Origin: Mycolicibacterium aubagnense
GTDB lineage: Bacteria; Actinomycetota; Actinomycetes; Mycobacteriales; Mycobacteriaceae
DNA length: 64,000 nucleotides
Direction: 5' to 3'
NCBI RefSeq assembly: GCF_010730955.1
Contig: NZ_AP022577.1
Span: forward strand, 3,472,001 to 3,536,000
Program-made: the position numbers and the translations under genes
Notes under the pieces: generated by a model
What the model saw: the letters and a program-made list of their open reading frames with translations, nothing else
Databases searched by the model: none
Told to the model about the DNA's origin: nothing
Shown: piece by piece, positions 1 through 9,538 of the stretch
Position numbering within the stretch: the stretch's first letter is position 1
Layout of the letters: each line of letters begins with the position of its first letter

Positions 1-1131
1 GTTGGCGACGGCGTCGGCCTGAGCCAGTCCGCGCACGTCCGGAATCTGCTGGTCGTGCGGCCTGCCGTTGATGAGGTTGATGGCAACGGTGACGACGACC
101 GTCAGCACCGCCAGGATGGCCGCGGCGATGAGCCAGCGGCCGATGGGCGTTGCGGCCCGGTCCGTCGAGCGGTAGGGCTGCGGGTTGACGCTGATCTGCT
201 CCGGCATCATGCTGCGTGGTCCACCGAACCCGCCGGTGCCCAGCATCGCGGTGCGCTCGGCGTCGGTGAGCACCTTGGGCGCATCCGGAGCCTCGCCGGC
301 GTGCACGCGGATCAGGTCGTTCCGCATGTCCGCGGCGCTCTGGTAGCGGTTGTCCGGGTTCTTCGCCAATGCCTTGAGCACGACGGCGTCCAGCTCGGGG
401 GTGATGCCGGAGTGCCGCTGCGACGGCGGCACCGGGTCCTCACGGACATGCTGGTAGGCCACTGCGACCGGGGAATCGCCGACGAACGGCGGCTCACCGG
501 TGATCAGTTCGTAGAGCACGCAGCCCAGCGAGTAGACGTCCGAGCGGGCGTCGACGTTCTGCCCACTGGCCTGCTCGGGCGACAGGTACTGGGCGGTGCC
601 GATGACCGCCGCGGTCTGCGTCATTCGATTGCTGCTGTCGGCGATGGCGCGGGCGATACCGAAGTCCATGACCTTGACCGCGTTGGCCTTGCTGATCATG
701 ATGTTCGCCGGCTTGATGTCCCGGTGCACGATGCCGTGCTGGTGGCTGAAGTTCAGGGCCTGGCAGGCGTCGGCGATGATCTCGATGGCGCGCTGCTGAG
801 GCAGCGGCCCCTCGGTGTGCACGATGTCGCGCAGTGTCACGCCGTCGACGTACTCCATGACGATGTACGGCAGCGGCCCATTGGGCGTCTCGGCCTCACC
901 GGTGTCGTAGACCGCGACGATCGCCGGATGGTTCAGCGCGGCGGCATTCTGCGCTTCGCGGCGGAAGCGCAGGTAGAAGCTCGGGTCCCGAGCCAGGTCG
1001 GCGCGCAGCACCTTGACCGCCACGTCGCGGTGCAGGCGTAGGTCCCGGCCGAGGTGAACCTCGGACATGCCGCCGAAACCGAGGATGTCCCCCAGTTCGT
1101 AGCGGTCGGAAAGGTGCTGGGGCGTGGTCAT
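1..1131 (-). CDS. pknB: Ser/Thr protein kinase PknB, 3' end cut by the window edge
   Basis: This is the essential membrane kinase that senses muropeptides/lipid II and controls growth, division and peptidoglycan synthesis. The visible 377 residues begin [20 protein letters not shown], with the glycine loop, invariant Lys40 in VAVKVLRA, a catalytic loop, a Pro-rich linker and one membrane segment. The sequence leaves the window in the first PASTA repeat ([15 protein letters not shown]). The ATG overlaps the pknA stop as ATGA, so translation is coupled. Further PASTA repeats should lie left of position 1. Assignment rests on sequence and on the well known pstP-rodA-pbpA-pknA-pknB order. Confidence 0.97.
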   Translation of the reverse strand, partial: MTTPQHLSDRYELGDILGFGGMSEVHLGRDLRLHRDVAVKVLRADLARDPSFYLRFRREAQNAAALNHPAIVAVYDTGEAETPNGPLPYIVMEYVDGVTLRDIVHTEGPLPQQRAIEIIADACQALNFSHQHGIVHRDIKPANIMISKANAVKVMDFGIARAIADSSNRMTQTAAVIGTAQYLSPEQASGQNVDARSDVYSLGCVLYELITGEPPFVGDSPVAVAYQHVREDPVPPSQRHSGITPELDAVVLKALAKNPDNRYQSAADMRNDLIRVHAGEAPDAPKVLTDAERTAMLGTGGFGGPRSMMPEQISVNPQPYRSTDRAATPIGRWLIAAAILAVLTVVVTVAINLINGRPHDQQIPDVRGLAQADAVAN

Positions 1132-2357
1132 CTGATGGCCGGTCCTGACAATTCAGGGAGCGAAGCCGACTGACCCGCCGGTGCGCCGGGCGTCTTCGTG
1201 GTCTCGGTGATGGTGTTCGTGACTGTGGGCTGCTGCTGGTGCTTCTGGTCTTGGCGGTCCTGCGCGTTGAGCACGATCAGGATCGCGATGACGATCGCCA
1301 GCGCACCCAGCACACCCGCGGCCCACAGCAGCGCGCGCTGTCCGGGCGAGAACGTCCGCCGCGCGGGCGGGGACGGACGGTGGCTGCCGGTCGCGGGCCG
1401 CGGCCGCGGGGTTGCGGGAGCCGGACGCGCCGGCTCGATGGCCGCCCGCGCCTGGGTGCTCGACGGGATCGCCGCGGGAGCGGCCCGTCCGATGGTCGGT
1501 GCCTGGTTGGGTCTCGGCGGACGTCGTCCGGCCCGGACCGCGGCGACGGCGTCGGCGAACGGGCCGCCGCTGCGGTAACGGTGGATGGGGTCCTTGGCGA
1601 GCGCGATCTCGATCAGCTCGCGGACGTTCGGGGGCAGGTCGGCCGGCAGTGGCGGCGGCGCTTCCTTGATGTGCTTCATCGCGACGGTCAGGGCGCCGTC
1701 ACCGGTGAACGGCCGGCGGCCGGACACGGACTCGTAGCCGACGACACCGAGCGAGTAGACGTCGCTGGCGGCGGTGGCGTCGTGTCCCAGGGCCTGTTCA
1801 GGCGCGATGTACTGGGCGGTGCCCATCACCATGCCGGTCTGCGTGACAGGAGCCGCGTCGACGGCCTTGGCGATACCGAAGTCGGTCAGCTTCACCTGGC
1901 CGGTCGGGGTGATCATGATGTTGCCGGGCTTGACGTCGCGGTGCACCAGGCCGGCGCTGTGCGCGACCTGCAGGGCTCGGCCCGTCTGCTCCAGCATGTC
2001 CAGCGAGTGCCGCAGTGACAGCCGGCCGGTGCGCTTGATCACCGAGTTCAACGGCTCGCCGTTGACGAGCTCCATGACCAGGTAGGCGGTGCGGCCGGAA
2101 TCGTCGAGCTCGGTCTCACCGTAGTCGTAGACGCTGGCGATGCCGGGGTGGTTCAGCATGGCGACCGTGCGCGCCTCGGCGCGGAACCGCTCGACGAATT
2201 CGGGGTCGGTGGAGTACTCGGCCTTGAGCACCTTGATGGCGACCTGTCGGCCGAGCCTGCTGTCGACGCCTTCCCAGACCTGACCCATGCCACCGGTGGC
2301 GATGAGTCGCTGAAGTCGATAGCGGCCGGAAAGTGTGACTCCGACGCGTGCGCTCAT
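1128..2357 (-). CDS. pknA: Ser/Thr protein kinase PknA
   Basis: Transmembrane kinase of 409 residues that phosphorylates cell-division and envelope proteins. The start at [20 protein letters not shown] fits the family N-terminus; the frame stays open upstream only through a repeat-derived extension. Visible features are the glycine loop [10 protein letters not shown], Lys42 in [17 protein letters not shown], the activation segment [17 protein letters not shown], a Pro-rich juxtamembrane region, a transmembrane helix ([19 protein letters not shown]) and a short outer tail without PASTA repeats. The stop overlaps the pknB start. A 35-bp duplication separates its start from the pbpA stop. Confidence 0.96.
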   Translation of the reverse strand: MSARVGVTLSGRYRLQRLIATGGMGQVWEGVDSRLGRQVAIKVLKAEYSTDPEFVERFRAEARTVAMLNHPGIASVYDYGETELDDSGRTAYLVMELVNGEPLNSVIKRTGRLSLRHSLDMLEQTGRALQVAHSAGLVHRDVKPGNIMITPTGQVKLTDFGIAKAVDAAPVTQTGMVMGTAQYIAPEQALGHDATAASDVYSLGVVGYESVSGRRPFTGDGALTVAMKHIKEAPPPLPADLPPNVRELIEIALAKDPIHRYRSGGPFADAVAAVRAGRRPPRPNQAPTIGRAAPAAIPSSTQARAAIEPARPAPATPRPRPATGSHRPSPPARRTFSPGQRALLWAAGVLGALAIVIAILIVLNAQDRQDQKHQQQPTVTNTITETTKTPGAPAGQSASLPELSGPAIR

Positions 2358-2415
2358 CCGCGATCCGCCTCCGCTTCTCGCAGGCAGCACATCCGCGATC
2401 CGCCTCCGCTTCTCG
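2355..2415. repeat. 26-bp direct repeat (35-bp period) between pbpA and pknA
   Basis: The 26-bp string that begins catccgcgatccgcctccgc occurs at 2355-2380 and again at 2390-2415, so the period is 35 bp. Each copy contains an ATG on the minus strand. Removing one 35-bp unit would put the ATG at 2428, which overlaps the pbpA stop as ATGA, in frame with pknA (71 bp minus 35 bp is 36 bp, or 12 codons). The duplication therefore appears to have broken an ancestral stop-start overlap. Confidence 0.85.
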
Positions 2416-2424
2416 CTGCCCCGC

Positions 2425-3903
2425 TCATGATCCCTCCCGTAGCGCCGCGGCGATGGTGGCCCGCCCGATGGGTGCGGCCAGCGCACCGCCGGTTGCGGAC
2501 AAACGGTCCCCACCATTCTCCACTAGGACTGCGACGGCCACCTTCGGGGACTTGGCCGGTGCGAAAGCGATGTACCACGCGTGCGGCGGGGTGTTGCGCG
2601 GATCGGTGCCGTGTTCGGCGGTGCCCGTCTTGGATGCGATCTGCACGCCGGCTATGGCTCCCTTCTGCTGCGTCACCTGCTCGGCGCCGACCATCAGATC
2701 CGTAAGTGTAGCCGCGACCTGGGACGAGATGGCCCGCCGCTGCTGGTGCGGTGAGGTGGCCGCGATGTTGGAAAGGTCAGGTCCCTTCAGGTCGTCGACC
2801 AGGTAAGGGGCCATGCTGACGCCGCCGTTGGCGACGGTCGCGGCGATCATCGCGTTCTGCAGCGGGGTCAGGGCGACGTCCTTCTGACCGATGCTGGACA
2901 TACCCAGGGCCGGGGCGTCGGAGATCGGGCCGACGGTCGACTCCGCGACCTGCAGCGGGATCGACGGCGGCGGAGTGTCCAGGCCGAACTGCCTGGCCAT
3001 GGTCCGCATCGCGTCGGCGCCGCCCCGCAGGCCCAGTTCGACGAACGCGGTGTTGCAGGACTTGGCGAATGCCTCCCGCAGTGACACCGTCGGGCCGCCG
3101 CCGCACGCCGCGCCGCCGTAGTTCTCCAGCGTTGCGGTGCTGTCCGGCAACGTGATTCGCGCTGCCGAGGTCAGTTGGGTGTCAGGGGTGGCGCCGGCCT
3201 GCAGCGCCGCTGCCGTGGTCAGCACCTTGAACGTCGACCCCGGCGGGTAGGTCTCGGAGATCGCCCGGTTCTGCAGTGGTGAGTCCGGGTTGTCGCGCAG
3301 CTCCTGCCAGGCGGCGGACTGCCTATCGCTCTCGTGCGAGGCGAGGAGGTTGGGGTCGTACGACGGAGACGACACCATGGCCAGAATCTTGCCGGTGGCC
3401 GGATCCAGCGCGACCACCGAGCCCTTGCACGGGTTGCCGCCGCAGCCCTGCTGCATCGCATCCCACGCGGCTTGCTGCACGCGCGGCACGATCGTGGTGT
3501 CGACGTTGCCGCCGCGCGGGTCACGGCCGGTGAAGAAGTCCGCGAGGCGGTTGCCGAACAGGCGCTCGTCCGAGCCGTTGAGGATGCTGTCCTCCGCGCG
3601 TTCGAGGCCGGTGCTCGAGTACTGCAACGAGTAGAAGCCGGTGATCGGCGCGTAGACCAGCGGGTTCGGGTAGATGCGGAGGTACCGGAACCGGCCGTTG
3701 GTCGGCATCGAGTACGCCAGCAGCTGGCCGTTGGCCGTGATCTGACCGCGCTGGCGCGAGTATTCGTCGAGCAGCACCCGCTGGTTCCGCGGGTCGGCGC
3801 GCAGGCTGTCGGCGGCGAACACCTGGGTGGTGGTGGCGCCCAGCAGCAGCAGTACGACCAGTGCCATGACCAGTCCTGAGACGCGACGCAGTGAGGTGTT
3901 CAT
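2425..3903 (-). CDS. pbpA: Class B penicillin-binding protein PbpA
   Basis: Peptidoglycan D,D-transpeptidase of 492 residues that partners the SEDS protein RodA. It has an N-terminal membrane anchor (about residues 9-30) and a PBP dimerisation region. The three active-site motifs are present: S223-T-F-K226, S282-C-N284 and K425-T-G427. The start [10 protein letters not shown] overlaps the rodA stop as ATGA (3900-3903), as expected for coupled translation; the frame is open further upstream but those codons lie inside rodA. Length and motifs agree with mycobacterial PbpA, a known PknB substrate. Confidence 0.96.
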   Translation of the reverse strand: MNTSLRRVSGLVMALVVLLLLGATTTQVFAADSLRADPRNQRVLLDEYSRQRGQITANGQLLAYSMPTNGRFRYLRIYPNPLVYAPITGFYSLQYSSTGLERAEDSILNGSDERLFGNRLADFFTGRDPRGGNVDTTIVPRVQQAAWDAMQQGCGGNPCKGSVVALDPATGKILAMVSSPSYDPNLLASHESDRQSAAWQELRDNPDSPLQNRAISETYPPGSTFKVLTTAAALQAGATPDTQLTSAARITLPDSTATLENYGGAACGGGPTVSLREAFAKSCNTAFVELGLRGGADAMRTMARQFGLDTPPPSIPLQVAESTVGPISDAPALGMSSIGQKDVALTPLQNAMIAATVANGGVSMAPYLVDDLKGPDLSNIAATSPHQQRRAISSQVAATLTDLMVGAEQVTQQKGAIAGVQIASKTGTAEHGTDPRNTPPHAWYIAFAPAKSPKVAVAVLVENGGDRLSATGGALAAPIGRATIAAALREGS

Positions 3904-5405
3904 TGCTTCTCGATCACCTCGGTGCTGGCCGACGCGATCGACGACGTGTTGGGGTTCCGGGTCGGCAGCGGCCGGCGGGCGACGTGCGAGACCCGCAACA
4001 GCAGGGCCAGCAGCACGTAGTTGGACAGCAGTGACGAGCCGCCGTAGGACATCCACGGCGTGGTCAGACCGGTCTGCGGGATCAGTTTCGTGACACCGCC
4101 GACGACGATGAACAGCTGCAGTGCCAGCGCGGCGGCCAGGCCGGCGGCCAGCAGCTTGCCGAAGCTGTCACGCACCGCGATGGCGGTGCGCAGGCCCCGG
4201 ATGATGACGATGGTGTAGAGCATCAGCACCGCGGCCAGGCCGACGAGCCCGAGCTCCTCGCCCACCGCCGCGATGATGAAGTCGGTGGAGGCGTCGGGCA
4301 CGGTGCCGGGTTGTCCGTTCCCCAGGCCGGTGCCGAAAATGCCGCCGGTGGCGAAGCTGAAGAGGGACTGCACCATCTGATAACCGGCGCCGTCGGGATC
4401 GGCGAACGGGTCCATCCAGTTCTGCACGCGCACCCGCACGTGCGCGAAAAGGTGGTACGCCACAAGGCTTCCCGCACAGAAGAGCGTCAGCCCGATGACC
4501 ACCCAGCTGAGTTTTTCTGTGGCCACGTACAGCAGCACCAGGAACGTCGCGTACAGCAGCAGGGACGCCCCGAGGTCCTTCTCGAAGACCATGACGCCGA
4601 TGGAGCCGACCCAGGCCACCAGGAGCGGAGCCAGGTCGCGCGGCCGGGGCAGGTCCATCCCGAACATGTGCTTGCCGGCGCTGGTGAACAGGCTGCGCTT
4701 GGTGACCAGCACGCTGGCGAAGAAGATCAGTAGCAAGATCTTGGAGAACTCGGCGGGCTGAATCGAGAAGCCCGGCAACCGGATCCAGATTTTGGCGCCG
4801 TACTGCTCGGCCACCGAATCGGGCAGCACCGCGGGGATGGCGAGGAGTATCAGGCCGGCCAGGCCGCAGATGTAGCCGTAGCGGGCCAGCATCCGGTGGT
4901 CGTGCACGAACATCAGGATCGCCGTGAACACCAGGATGCCCAGCAGGGTCCACAGCATCTGCTGGTTGGCGTTGCCGCCCGGCACGATGCCCGCCGGCCG
5001 GGCGTGGGCCGACAGGTCCAGCCGGTAGATCATCACCAGGCCCAGCCCGTTCAAGAGCGCGACCACGGGCAGCAGCAGCGGGTCGGCGTAGGGCGCGTAG
5101 CGGCGCACGGCCAGGTGGGCGCCGCCGAACAGCACGATGAAGCCGACCATGAACTGGATGAGGTCCATCCGCAGGCCGGTCTCCTGATTGGCCTCGACGA
5201 TCAGCAGCGCCACCGTCGTGATCACGGCGGCGAACCCCAGCAGGACCAACTCGGAATTACGCCGATTGGGCAGTGGAGGAGCGACCGCCACCGGAGACTG
5301 CGGCTGCGTGTCCTCCCGTCGCTTCGCTCGCCCCTGGGTGTCTTCCCGTCGCTTCGCTCGCCCCGCTGTGTCTTCCTGCCGCTTCGCTCCCCCCGGCGTG
5401 GTCAT
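3900..5405 (-). CDS. rodA: SEDS-family peptidoglycan glycosyltransferase RodA/FtsW
   Basis: Polytopic membrane glycosyltransferase of 501 residues that polymerises lipid II and works with PbpA. Hydrophobic helices start near residue 55, and the conserved SEDS stretches are visible (IRLPGFSIQPAEFSKI, VFEKDLGASLLLY, SLFSFATGGIFGTGLG, TGLTTPWMSYGGSS). The N-terminus is odd: about 30 residues of AKRREDT-type repeats come before the conserved PVAVAPPLPNRRN start. They are encoded by three tandem 30-bp units and are absent from the M. tuberculosis protein as I remember it. The pstP stop lies 73 bp upstream. Confidence 0.95.
   Translation of the reverse strand: MTTPGGAKRQEDTAGRAKRREDTQGRAKRREDTQPQSPVAVAPPLPNRRNSELVLLGFAAVITTVALLIVEANQETGLRMDLIQFMVGFIVLFGGAHLAVRRYAPYADPLLLPVVALLNGLGLVMIYRLDLSAHARPAGIVPGGNANQQMLWTLLGILVFTAILMFVHDHRMLARYGYICGLAGLILLAIPAVLPDSVAEQYGAKIWIRLPGFSIQPAEFSKILLLIFFASVLVTKRSLFTSAGKHMFGMDLPRPRDLAPLLVAWVGSIGVMVFEKDLGASLLLYATFLVLLYVATEKLSWVVIGLTLFCAGSLVAYHLFAHVRVRVQNWMDPFADPDGAGYQMVQSLFSFATGGIFGTGLGNGQPGTVPDASTDFIIAAVGEELGLVGLAAVLMLYTIVIIRGLRTAIAVRDSFGKLLAAGLAAALALQLFIVVGGVTKLIPQTGLTTPWMSYGGSSLLSNYVLLALLLRVSHVARRPLPTRNPNTSSIASASTEVIEKQ
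5308..5397. repeat. Three tandem 30-bp repeats in the 5' end of rodA
   Basis: Units at 5308-5337, 5338-5367 and 5368-5397 share the core cgcttcgctcgcccc. Because 30 is divisible by three the array stays in frame, giving three copies of a charged 10-residue unit (AKRREDT plus G, R and Q/A) at the cytoplasmic N-terminus of RodA. A related GC-rich core (cgcctccgcttctcg) is repeated at the pbpA-pknA junction. Confidence 0.85.
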
Positions 5406-5478
5406 GCGTCGACTCCCGCTCGCCCCGGCCCTCGCTCATGCCTCGTTGCGATGCTCACGCGCGGTCGTCCTCCGGGCG

Positions 5479-7044
5479 TCATGACGCGTTCCGGCAGTTT
5501 GTGCCCGGCTCCTGAGGTGGCGGAGGGAGTGCCGTGGCCGTCGGGGACGGAGCCGCGGGCACGGTGGGGGTGGCCGGGACAGGCGCTGGGCTGGAGGGAT
5601 TGGGGACTGGCGCCGGGCCGGGAGCCGCTGTCGGCGCAGTGGTGGGGGCCGGCGTCGTGGAGGCCGGGGCTTCGGGTCCGGGGGCCGGACCGCGCGGCGG
5701 CTGGGGCACCACCGACAGCGACGGCGCGGGTGCGCCGGGTGCCGGTGCCGGGGCAGCCGGCGGGGCGACGACGGGCGGCGCGCACAGCGGCAGCAACGAG
5801 CTGCGGCTCAATTCTTTGAGCTGACGGATCGCGTCGTCGACCGTGCCGGTCGGCAGGCCCGCGGTAACCTGCGCCCGACCGGACTCGCGCAGGTCGGCGA
5901 CCTTCATGGGCTGGCAGCCGGCGTGGGTGTCGTCGACGCCGATGATCGTCATCTCGGAGTGGGTGTCGAGGCAGGCCAGCAGGTATGGCTCTTGCAGCGG
6001 TAGGCCGAGCAGCGAACCCGGTATCCCGCGCATGATGTAGACCGAGCCGTTGTAGCCGGCGACGTAGTAGTTGCTCCGGATCAGGTAGCGCCCGATGGCC
6101 AGGCCGCTGACGAGCAGCAGGATCAGCAGGATCGCGCCGATGATCAGGTTGCGCCGGGTGTGACTCTTGCGCTGCGGTGGATCAGGTTGTGCCACCGGCT
6201 TTTTCGCCGCTGCTGCCGCGCGCTTCGGGTTGAAGGCGGAGGCGCGTCCGGCCGCGGTGTTGGGCGGCAGGGTGTCGTCGTCCTGACCCGACACCGCACC
6301 CGCCAGGATCGGGGCGGTCTGGCCGTACTCGTAGTCGACGACGTCGGCCACCACGACGGTGACGTTGTCCGGGCCGCCGCCGCGCAGCGCCAGCTCGATG
6401 AGGCGGTCGGCACAATCGACGACATCCGGGATCTGCATGGCGGCCTGGATGGTTTCGTGGCTGACGGGGTCGGACAACCCGTCCGAGCACAGCAGGTAGC
6501 GGTCGCCGGCGCGGACTTCCCGCATGGTCAGCGTCGGCTCGACCTCATGGCCGGTCAGCGCTTTCATGATGAGCGAGCGCTGCGGGTGGCTGTGGGCCTC
6601 TTCGGCGGTGATGCGGCCGTCGTCGACCAGGGTTTGGACGAACGTGTCGTCCTTGGTGATCTGCGTCAGCTCACCGTCGCGCATCAGGTAGCCGCGAGAG
6701 TCGCCGATGTGCACCATGCCCAGCCGCGTGCCCGCGAACAGGATGGCGCTCAGGGTCGTGCCCATGCCCTCGAGTTCGGGGTCGGCCTCGACGTGCGCGG
6801 CGATGGCCGCGTTGCCGTCGTGGACGGCGTCGTTCAGCTTGGCCAGCAGGTCGCCGCCGGGTTCGTCGTCGTCCAGGTGCGCCAATGCGGCGATGACCAG
6901 CTGTGAGGCGACCTCGCCCGCGGCGTGGCCACCCATTCCGTCGGCCAAAGCCAGCAGCCGGGCCCCGGCGTAGACGGAGTCCTCGTTGTTGGCGCGGACC
7001 AGGCCGCGGTCGCTGCGCGCGGCATATCGGAGTACGAGTGTCAC
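5479..7044 (-). CDS. pstP: PP2C-family Ser/Thr phosphatase PstP
   Basis: Metal-dependent phosphatase of 521 residues that reverses PknA/PknB phosphorylation. The PP2C domain occupies about residues 1-235 (RYAARSDRGLVRANNEDSVY, LADGMGGHAAGE, MVHIGDSRGYL, LCSDGLSD, GGPDNVTVVV). A cytoplasmic linker, one transmembrane helix (about 300-325) and an outer domain ending in a long Pro/Ala tail follow. The GTG start overlaps the fhaB stop (GTGA at 7041-7044). The frame is open upstream but only inside fhaB. Confidence 0.96.
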   Translation of the reverse strand: MTLVLRYAARSDRGLVRANNEDSVYAGARLLALADGMGGHAAGEVASQLVIAALAHLDDDEPGGDLLAKLNDAVHDGNAAIAAHVEADPELEGMGTTLSAILFAGTRLGMVHIGDSRGYLMRDGELTQITKDDTFVQTLVDDGRITAEEAHSHPQRSLIMKALTGHEVEPTLTMREVRAGDRYLLCSDGLSDPVSHETIQAAMQIPDVVDCADRLIELALRGGGPDNVTVVVADVVDYEYGQTAPILAGAVSGQDDDTLPPNTAAGRASAFNPKRAAAAAKKPVAQPDPPQRKSHTRRNLIIGAILLILLLVSGLAIGRYLIRSNYYVAGYNGSVYIMRGIPGSLLGLPLQEPYLLACLDTHSEMTIIGVDDTHAGCQPMKVADLRESGRAQVTAGLPTGTVDDAIRQLKELSRSSLLPLCAPPVVAPPAAPAPAPGAPAPSLSVVPQPPRGPAPGPEAPASTTPAPTTAPTAAPGPAPVPNPSSPAPVPATPTVPAAPSPTATALPPPPQEPGTNCRNAS

Positions 7045-7508
7045 GGGCGCAGCTCGATTACCGTCTTGCCGATTCGAACCGGCGTTCCCATTGGAACCCT
7101 TACCGCCGTCGTCACTTTCGCCCTGTCCAGGTATGTACCGTTGGTCGATCCTAGGTCTTCGACGTACCACTCGGAGCCTCTCGGCGACAGCCGGGCGTGC
7201 CGTGTCGAGGCGTAGTCGTCGGTGAGCACCAGGGTGGAGTCGTCGGCCCGACCGATCAGGACGGGCTGGCTGGTCAGGGTGATCCGGGTGCCGGCGAGGG
7301 CGCCTTCGGTCACCACCAGCTGGCGCGCGTACCGGCGTCGGTCCCGGTTGGGCAGCAGGGTGCCCCGGATCGCCAGGCCGCGCCGCACCATGACGGCTCC
7401 GGTGGGTGCGTAGATGTCGGTGCGCAGCACGCGCAGGACCGACCAGATGAAAAGCCAGAGCAACAGAAGGAAACCGACCCGCGTCAGCTGCAGAACTAAC
7501 CCCTGCAT
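7041..7508 (-). CDS. fhaB: FHA-domain protein FhaB (FipA)
   Basis: A 155-residue membrane-anchored phosphothreonine reader, the length known for mycobacterial FhaB/FipA, which links PknA signalling to FtsZ/FtsQ during division. It has an N-terminal transmembrane helix (about residues 8-25) and a C-terminal FHA domain with the diagnostic GRADDSTLVLTDDYASTRH and GSTNGTYL motifs. It lies between fhaA and pstP and overlaps pstP by four bases. Confidence 0.95.
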   Translation of the reverse strand: MQGLVLQLTRVGFLLLLWLFIWSVLRVLRTDIYAPTGAVMVRRGLAIRGTLLPNRDRRRYARQLVVTEGALAGTRITLTSQPVLIGRADDSTLVLTDDYASTRHARLSPRGSEWYVEDLGSTNGTYLDRAKVTTAVRVPMGTPVRIGKTVIELRP

Positions 7509-7632
7509 CCGACGTCCTCTCCGTTGCCGCGTCGAGGCTGGGCCCGGTGCCCGGTAGCCGTCGGCATCGTCACGATACTTTGGCGATCACCGGCCGGTGT
7601 GCACATCATCCGGCCGGTGACGGAAACCGGGC

Positions 7633-9174
7633 TCAGTGAACGCGGACCACGATCTCGGAGTGACCCACCCGGATGACGTCGCCGTCGGCCAGCTGCCACT
7701 CCTGAACCGGGGCGTTGTTGACGGTGGTGCCGTTGGTCGAGTTCAGATCCGACAGCAGCGCGGTGTGCCCGTCCCAGCGGATCTCGAGGTGACGACGCGA
7801 GACGCCGGTGTCGGGCAGGCGGAACTGGGCGTCCTGGCCGCGACCGATGACATTCGCGCCTTCGCGCAGCTGGTAAGTGCGGCCACTGCCGTCGTCCAGC
7901 TGCAGGGTGATGTTTGCGCCGGCCGCACCGTAGCCACCGCCGTAGCCGCCCGGCTGGCCGTAGTCGGGTTCGGCATAGCCGGCGGCGGCGCCGTAACCCG
8001 GTTCGCCGTAGGCCGCCGGGGCCGGGGCCTGGCCGTAGCCCTGGTCCGCGGGGGCCTGACCATAGCCCTGATCGGCCGGGGGCTGACCGTAACCCTGCGG
8101 CGGCTGGCCGTAGTTCTGCTCGCCGTAGCCGCCCTGGCCCGAAGGCTGGCCGTAGCTCGGCTGACCGTAGTTCTGCTGGGGCTGGCCAGCCGGTTGACCG
8201 TAACCCTGGTCAGGCTGGCCGTAGCCACCCTGCGGGGGCTGTCCGTAGCCGCCCTGCTGGCCAGCCGGTTGACCGTAGCCCTGGTCAGGCTGGCCGTAGC
8301 CACCTTGCGGGGGCTGGCCGTAGCCGCCCTGCTGGCCGCCGTAACCCTGGTCGGGCTGCTGGCCGTAGTTGGGCTGGCCGTAGCCCTGCTCGGGCTGGCC
8401 GTAGCCGCCCTGCGGACCGACGGGCGGCGGTCCGGGAGGACCACCCTGGGGGCCGCCGTAGCCGCCCTGGCCGTATCCGGCCGGGCCCGCGCCGTAACCG
8501 GCCTGGTCACCCGGCTGTCCGTAACCGCCTGGCTGTCCGTAACCGGGGCCACCCTGCGGGGGCTGTCCGTAGCCGCCCTGCTGTCCGTAACCCGGCTGCG
8601 GGTAGCCGCCCTGGCTCGGGTCCTGGGGGTACTGCTGACCGCGCTGCTGCTCGTCGGGCTGCCGTCCGTAGTCGTACTCGTCGCCTGGCTGGCCCTGTCC
8701 CTGGCCGGGGCGGTGGGTCGGGTTGTCAGTCATCGTTGGTACTCCTGGTTCTGCGGTGTGCACGCGGTCGCTGGGTGCCGGCCGCGGTGGCCCGGCGGTT
8801 GAGTCGGGGTTGACCGCGCCGTGGACGCGGAATTGGCCGGTATGAAGGCCAGGTGACGGCTCAAACCTGACGACCACCTCACCATACGTTTGCCATCCCC
8901 GCTCATGGACGAATCCCTCGAGGTGTTTGGCAAAAGCACTGGGTGTGAGGTCAGGATCGGCGTTCACCTTCTCGAAATCGGTGTAACTGAGCGTAATGAC
9001 GTATTGGTTCGGTGCCAAAATACGGCCGCCACCGACATCGTGGGCACCGGATTCTGCTTCCCGCTGTAATGCGGCCTCGACTTCAGGGGGCGCGATGGAC
9101 CCCCCGAAGACGCGGGCAAAAGCGTCTCCGACCGTGGTCTCGAGCTTGCGCTCGATCCGGTCGACCAGACCCAT
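7633..9174 (-). CDS. fhaA: FHA-domain protein FhaA with long Gly-Tyr-Gln-Pro linker
   Basis: Cytoplasmic phosphopeptide-binding scaffold of 513 residues that recruits the MviN/MurJ pseudokinase domain and regulates peptidoglycan synthesis. The start [12 protein letters not shown] matches the family N-terminus; 16 in-frame upstream codons look untranslated, and an AGGGG Shine-Dalgarno lies just before this ATG. Order: globular N-terminal domain (about 1-125), low-complexity GYGQP linker (about 135-410), FHA domain ([32 protein letters not shown]). It is the first gene of the operon; 9175-9450 upstream should hold the promoter. Confidence 0.95.
   Translation of the reverse strand: MGLVDRIERKLETTVGDAFARVFGGSIAPPEVEAALQREAESGAHDVGGGRILAPNQYVITLSYTDFEKVNADPDLTPSAFAKHLEGFVHERGWQTYGEVVVRFEPSPGLHTGQFRVHGAVNPDSTAGPPRPAPSDRVHTAEPGVPTMTDNPTHRPGQGQGQPGDEYDYGRQPDEQQRGQQYPQDPSQGGYPQPGYGQQGGYGQPPQGGPGYGQPGGYGQPGDQAGYGAGPAGYGQGGYGGPQGGPPGPPPVGPQGGYGQPEQGYGQPNYGQQPDQGYGGQQGGYGQPPQGGYGQPDQGYGQPAGQQGGYGQPPQGGYGQPDQGYGQPAGQPQQNYGQPSYGQPSGQGGYGEQNYGQPPQGYGQPPADQGYGQAPADQGYGQAPAPAAYGEPGYGAAAGYAEPDYGQPGGYGGGYGAAGANITLQLDDGSGRTYQLREGANVIGRGQDAQFRLPDTGVSRRHLEIRWDGHTALLSDLNSTNGTTVNNAPVQEWQLADGDVIRVGHSEIVVRVH
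8186..8335. repeat. 75-bp tandem duplication inside the FhaA linker
   Basis: Two nearly identical 75-bp units, the first starting about 8186 and the second about 8261, encode a 25-residue Gly/Tyr/Gln/Pro block. They sit in a longer array of shorter GYGQP units covering about 7920-8660. The unit length keeps the frame. Confidence 0.75.
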
Positions 9175-9450
9175 GTACCCCTGCCTCGCTTCGTCTCGGT
9201 GGTCCTGATGTGACGTGCGCAATAAATGCGGACACCACTGTTACGCATGCTATCGGCCTGACCTTGGAATACGTGACCAACAGAATCGTGAGAATTCCAA
9301 AGGTGCTGGTCAGGGAGTCGCGAGCCGGCACGCGGAGCGCTGCCCCGCGCGATTTCGCGGTTTCGACGAGCCGGATTGGGCAGAAGCCGGTGGTCAACGG
9401 TGGATTTGGAGCCGGGGGTGGGGGTGGTGATACTCTCTCCCAGTTGTTTG

Positions 9451-9533
9451 GGGCGAGTGGCGGAATGGCAGACGCGCTGGCTTCAGGTGCCAGTGTCCTT
9501 CGGGACGTGGGGGTTCAAGTCCCCCTTCGCCCA
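9451..9533 (+). tRNA. leuT: tRNA-Leu(CAG)
   Basis: All arms fold. The acceptor GGGCGAG pairs with TTCGCCC (one wobble), the anticodon stem CTGGC/GCCAG encloses TTCAGGT with anticodon CAG, there is a class II variable arm (TGTCCTTCGGGACGT), and the T arm is GGGGG-TTCAAGT-CCCCC. The 3' CCA is not encoded. It sits upstream of fhaA on the opposite strand, as leuT does in M. tuberculosis. An IS element begins five bases after its end. Confidence 0.96.
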
Positions 9534-9538
9534 CTCAA
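9522..9538. repeat. Left copy of a 17-bp direct repeat flanking the IS481-type element
   Basis: ccccttcgcccactcaa spans the 3' end of tRNA-Leu (T stem, acceptor strand, discriminator) plus five bases. The same 17 bases recur at 10857-10873 on the other side of the element. It is either an unusually long target duplication or an att-like repeat. Confidence 0.9.
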
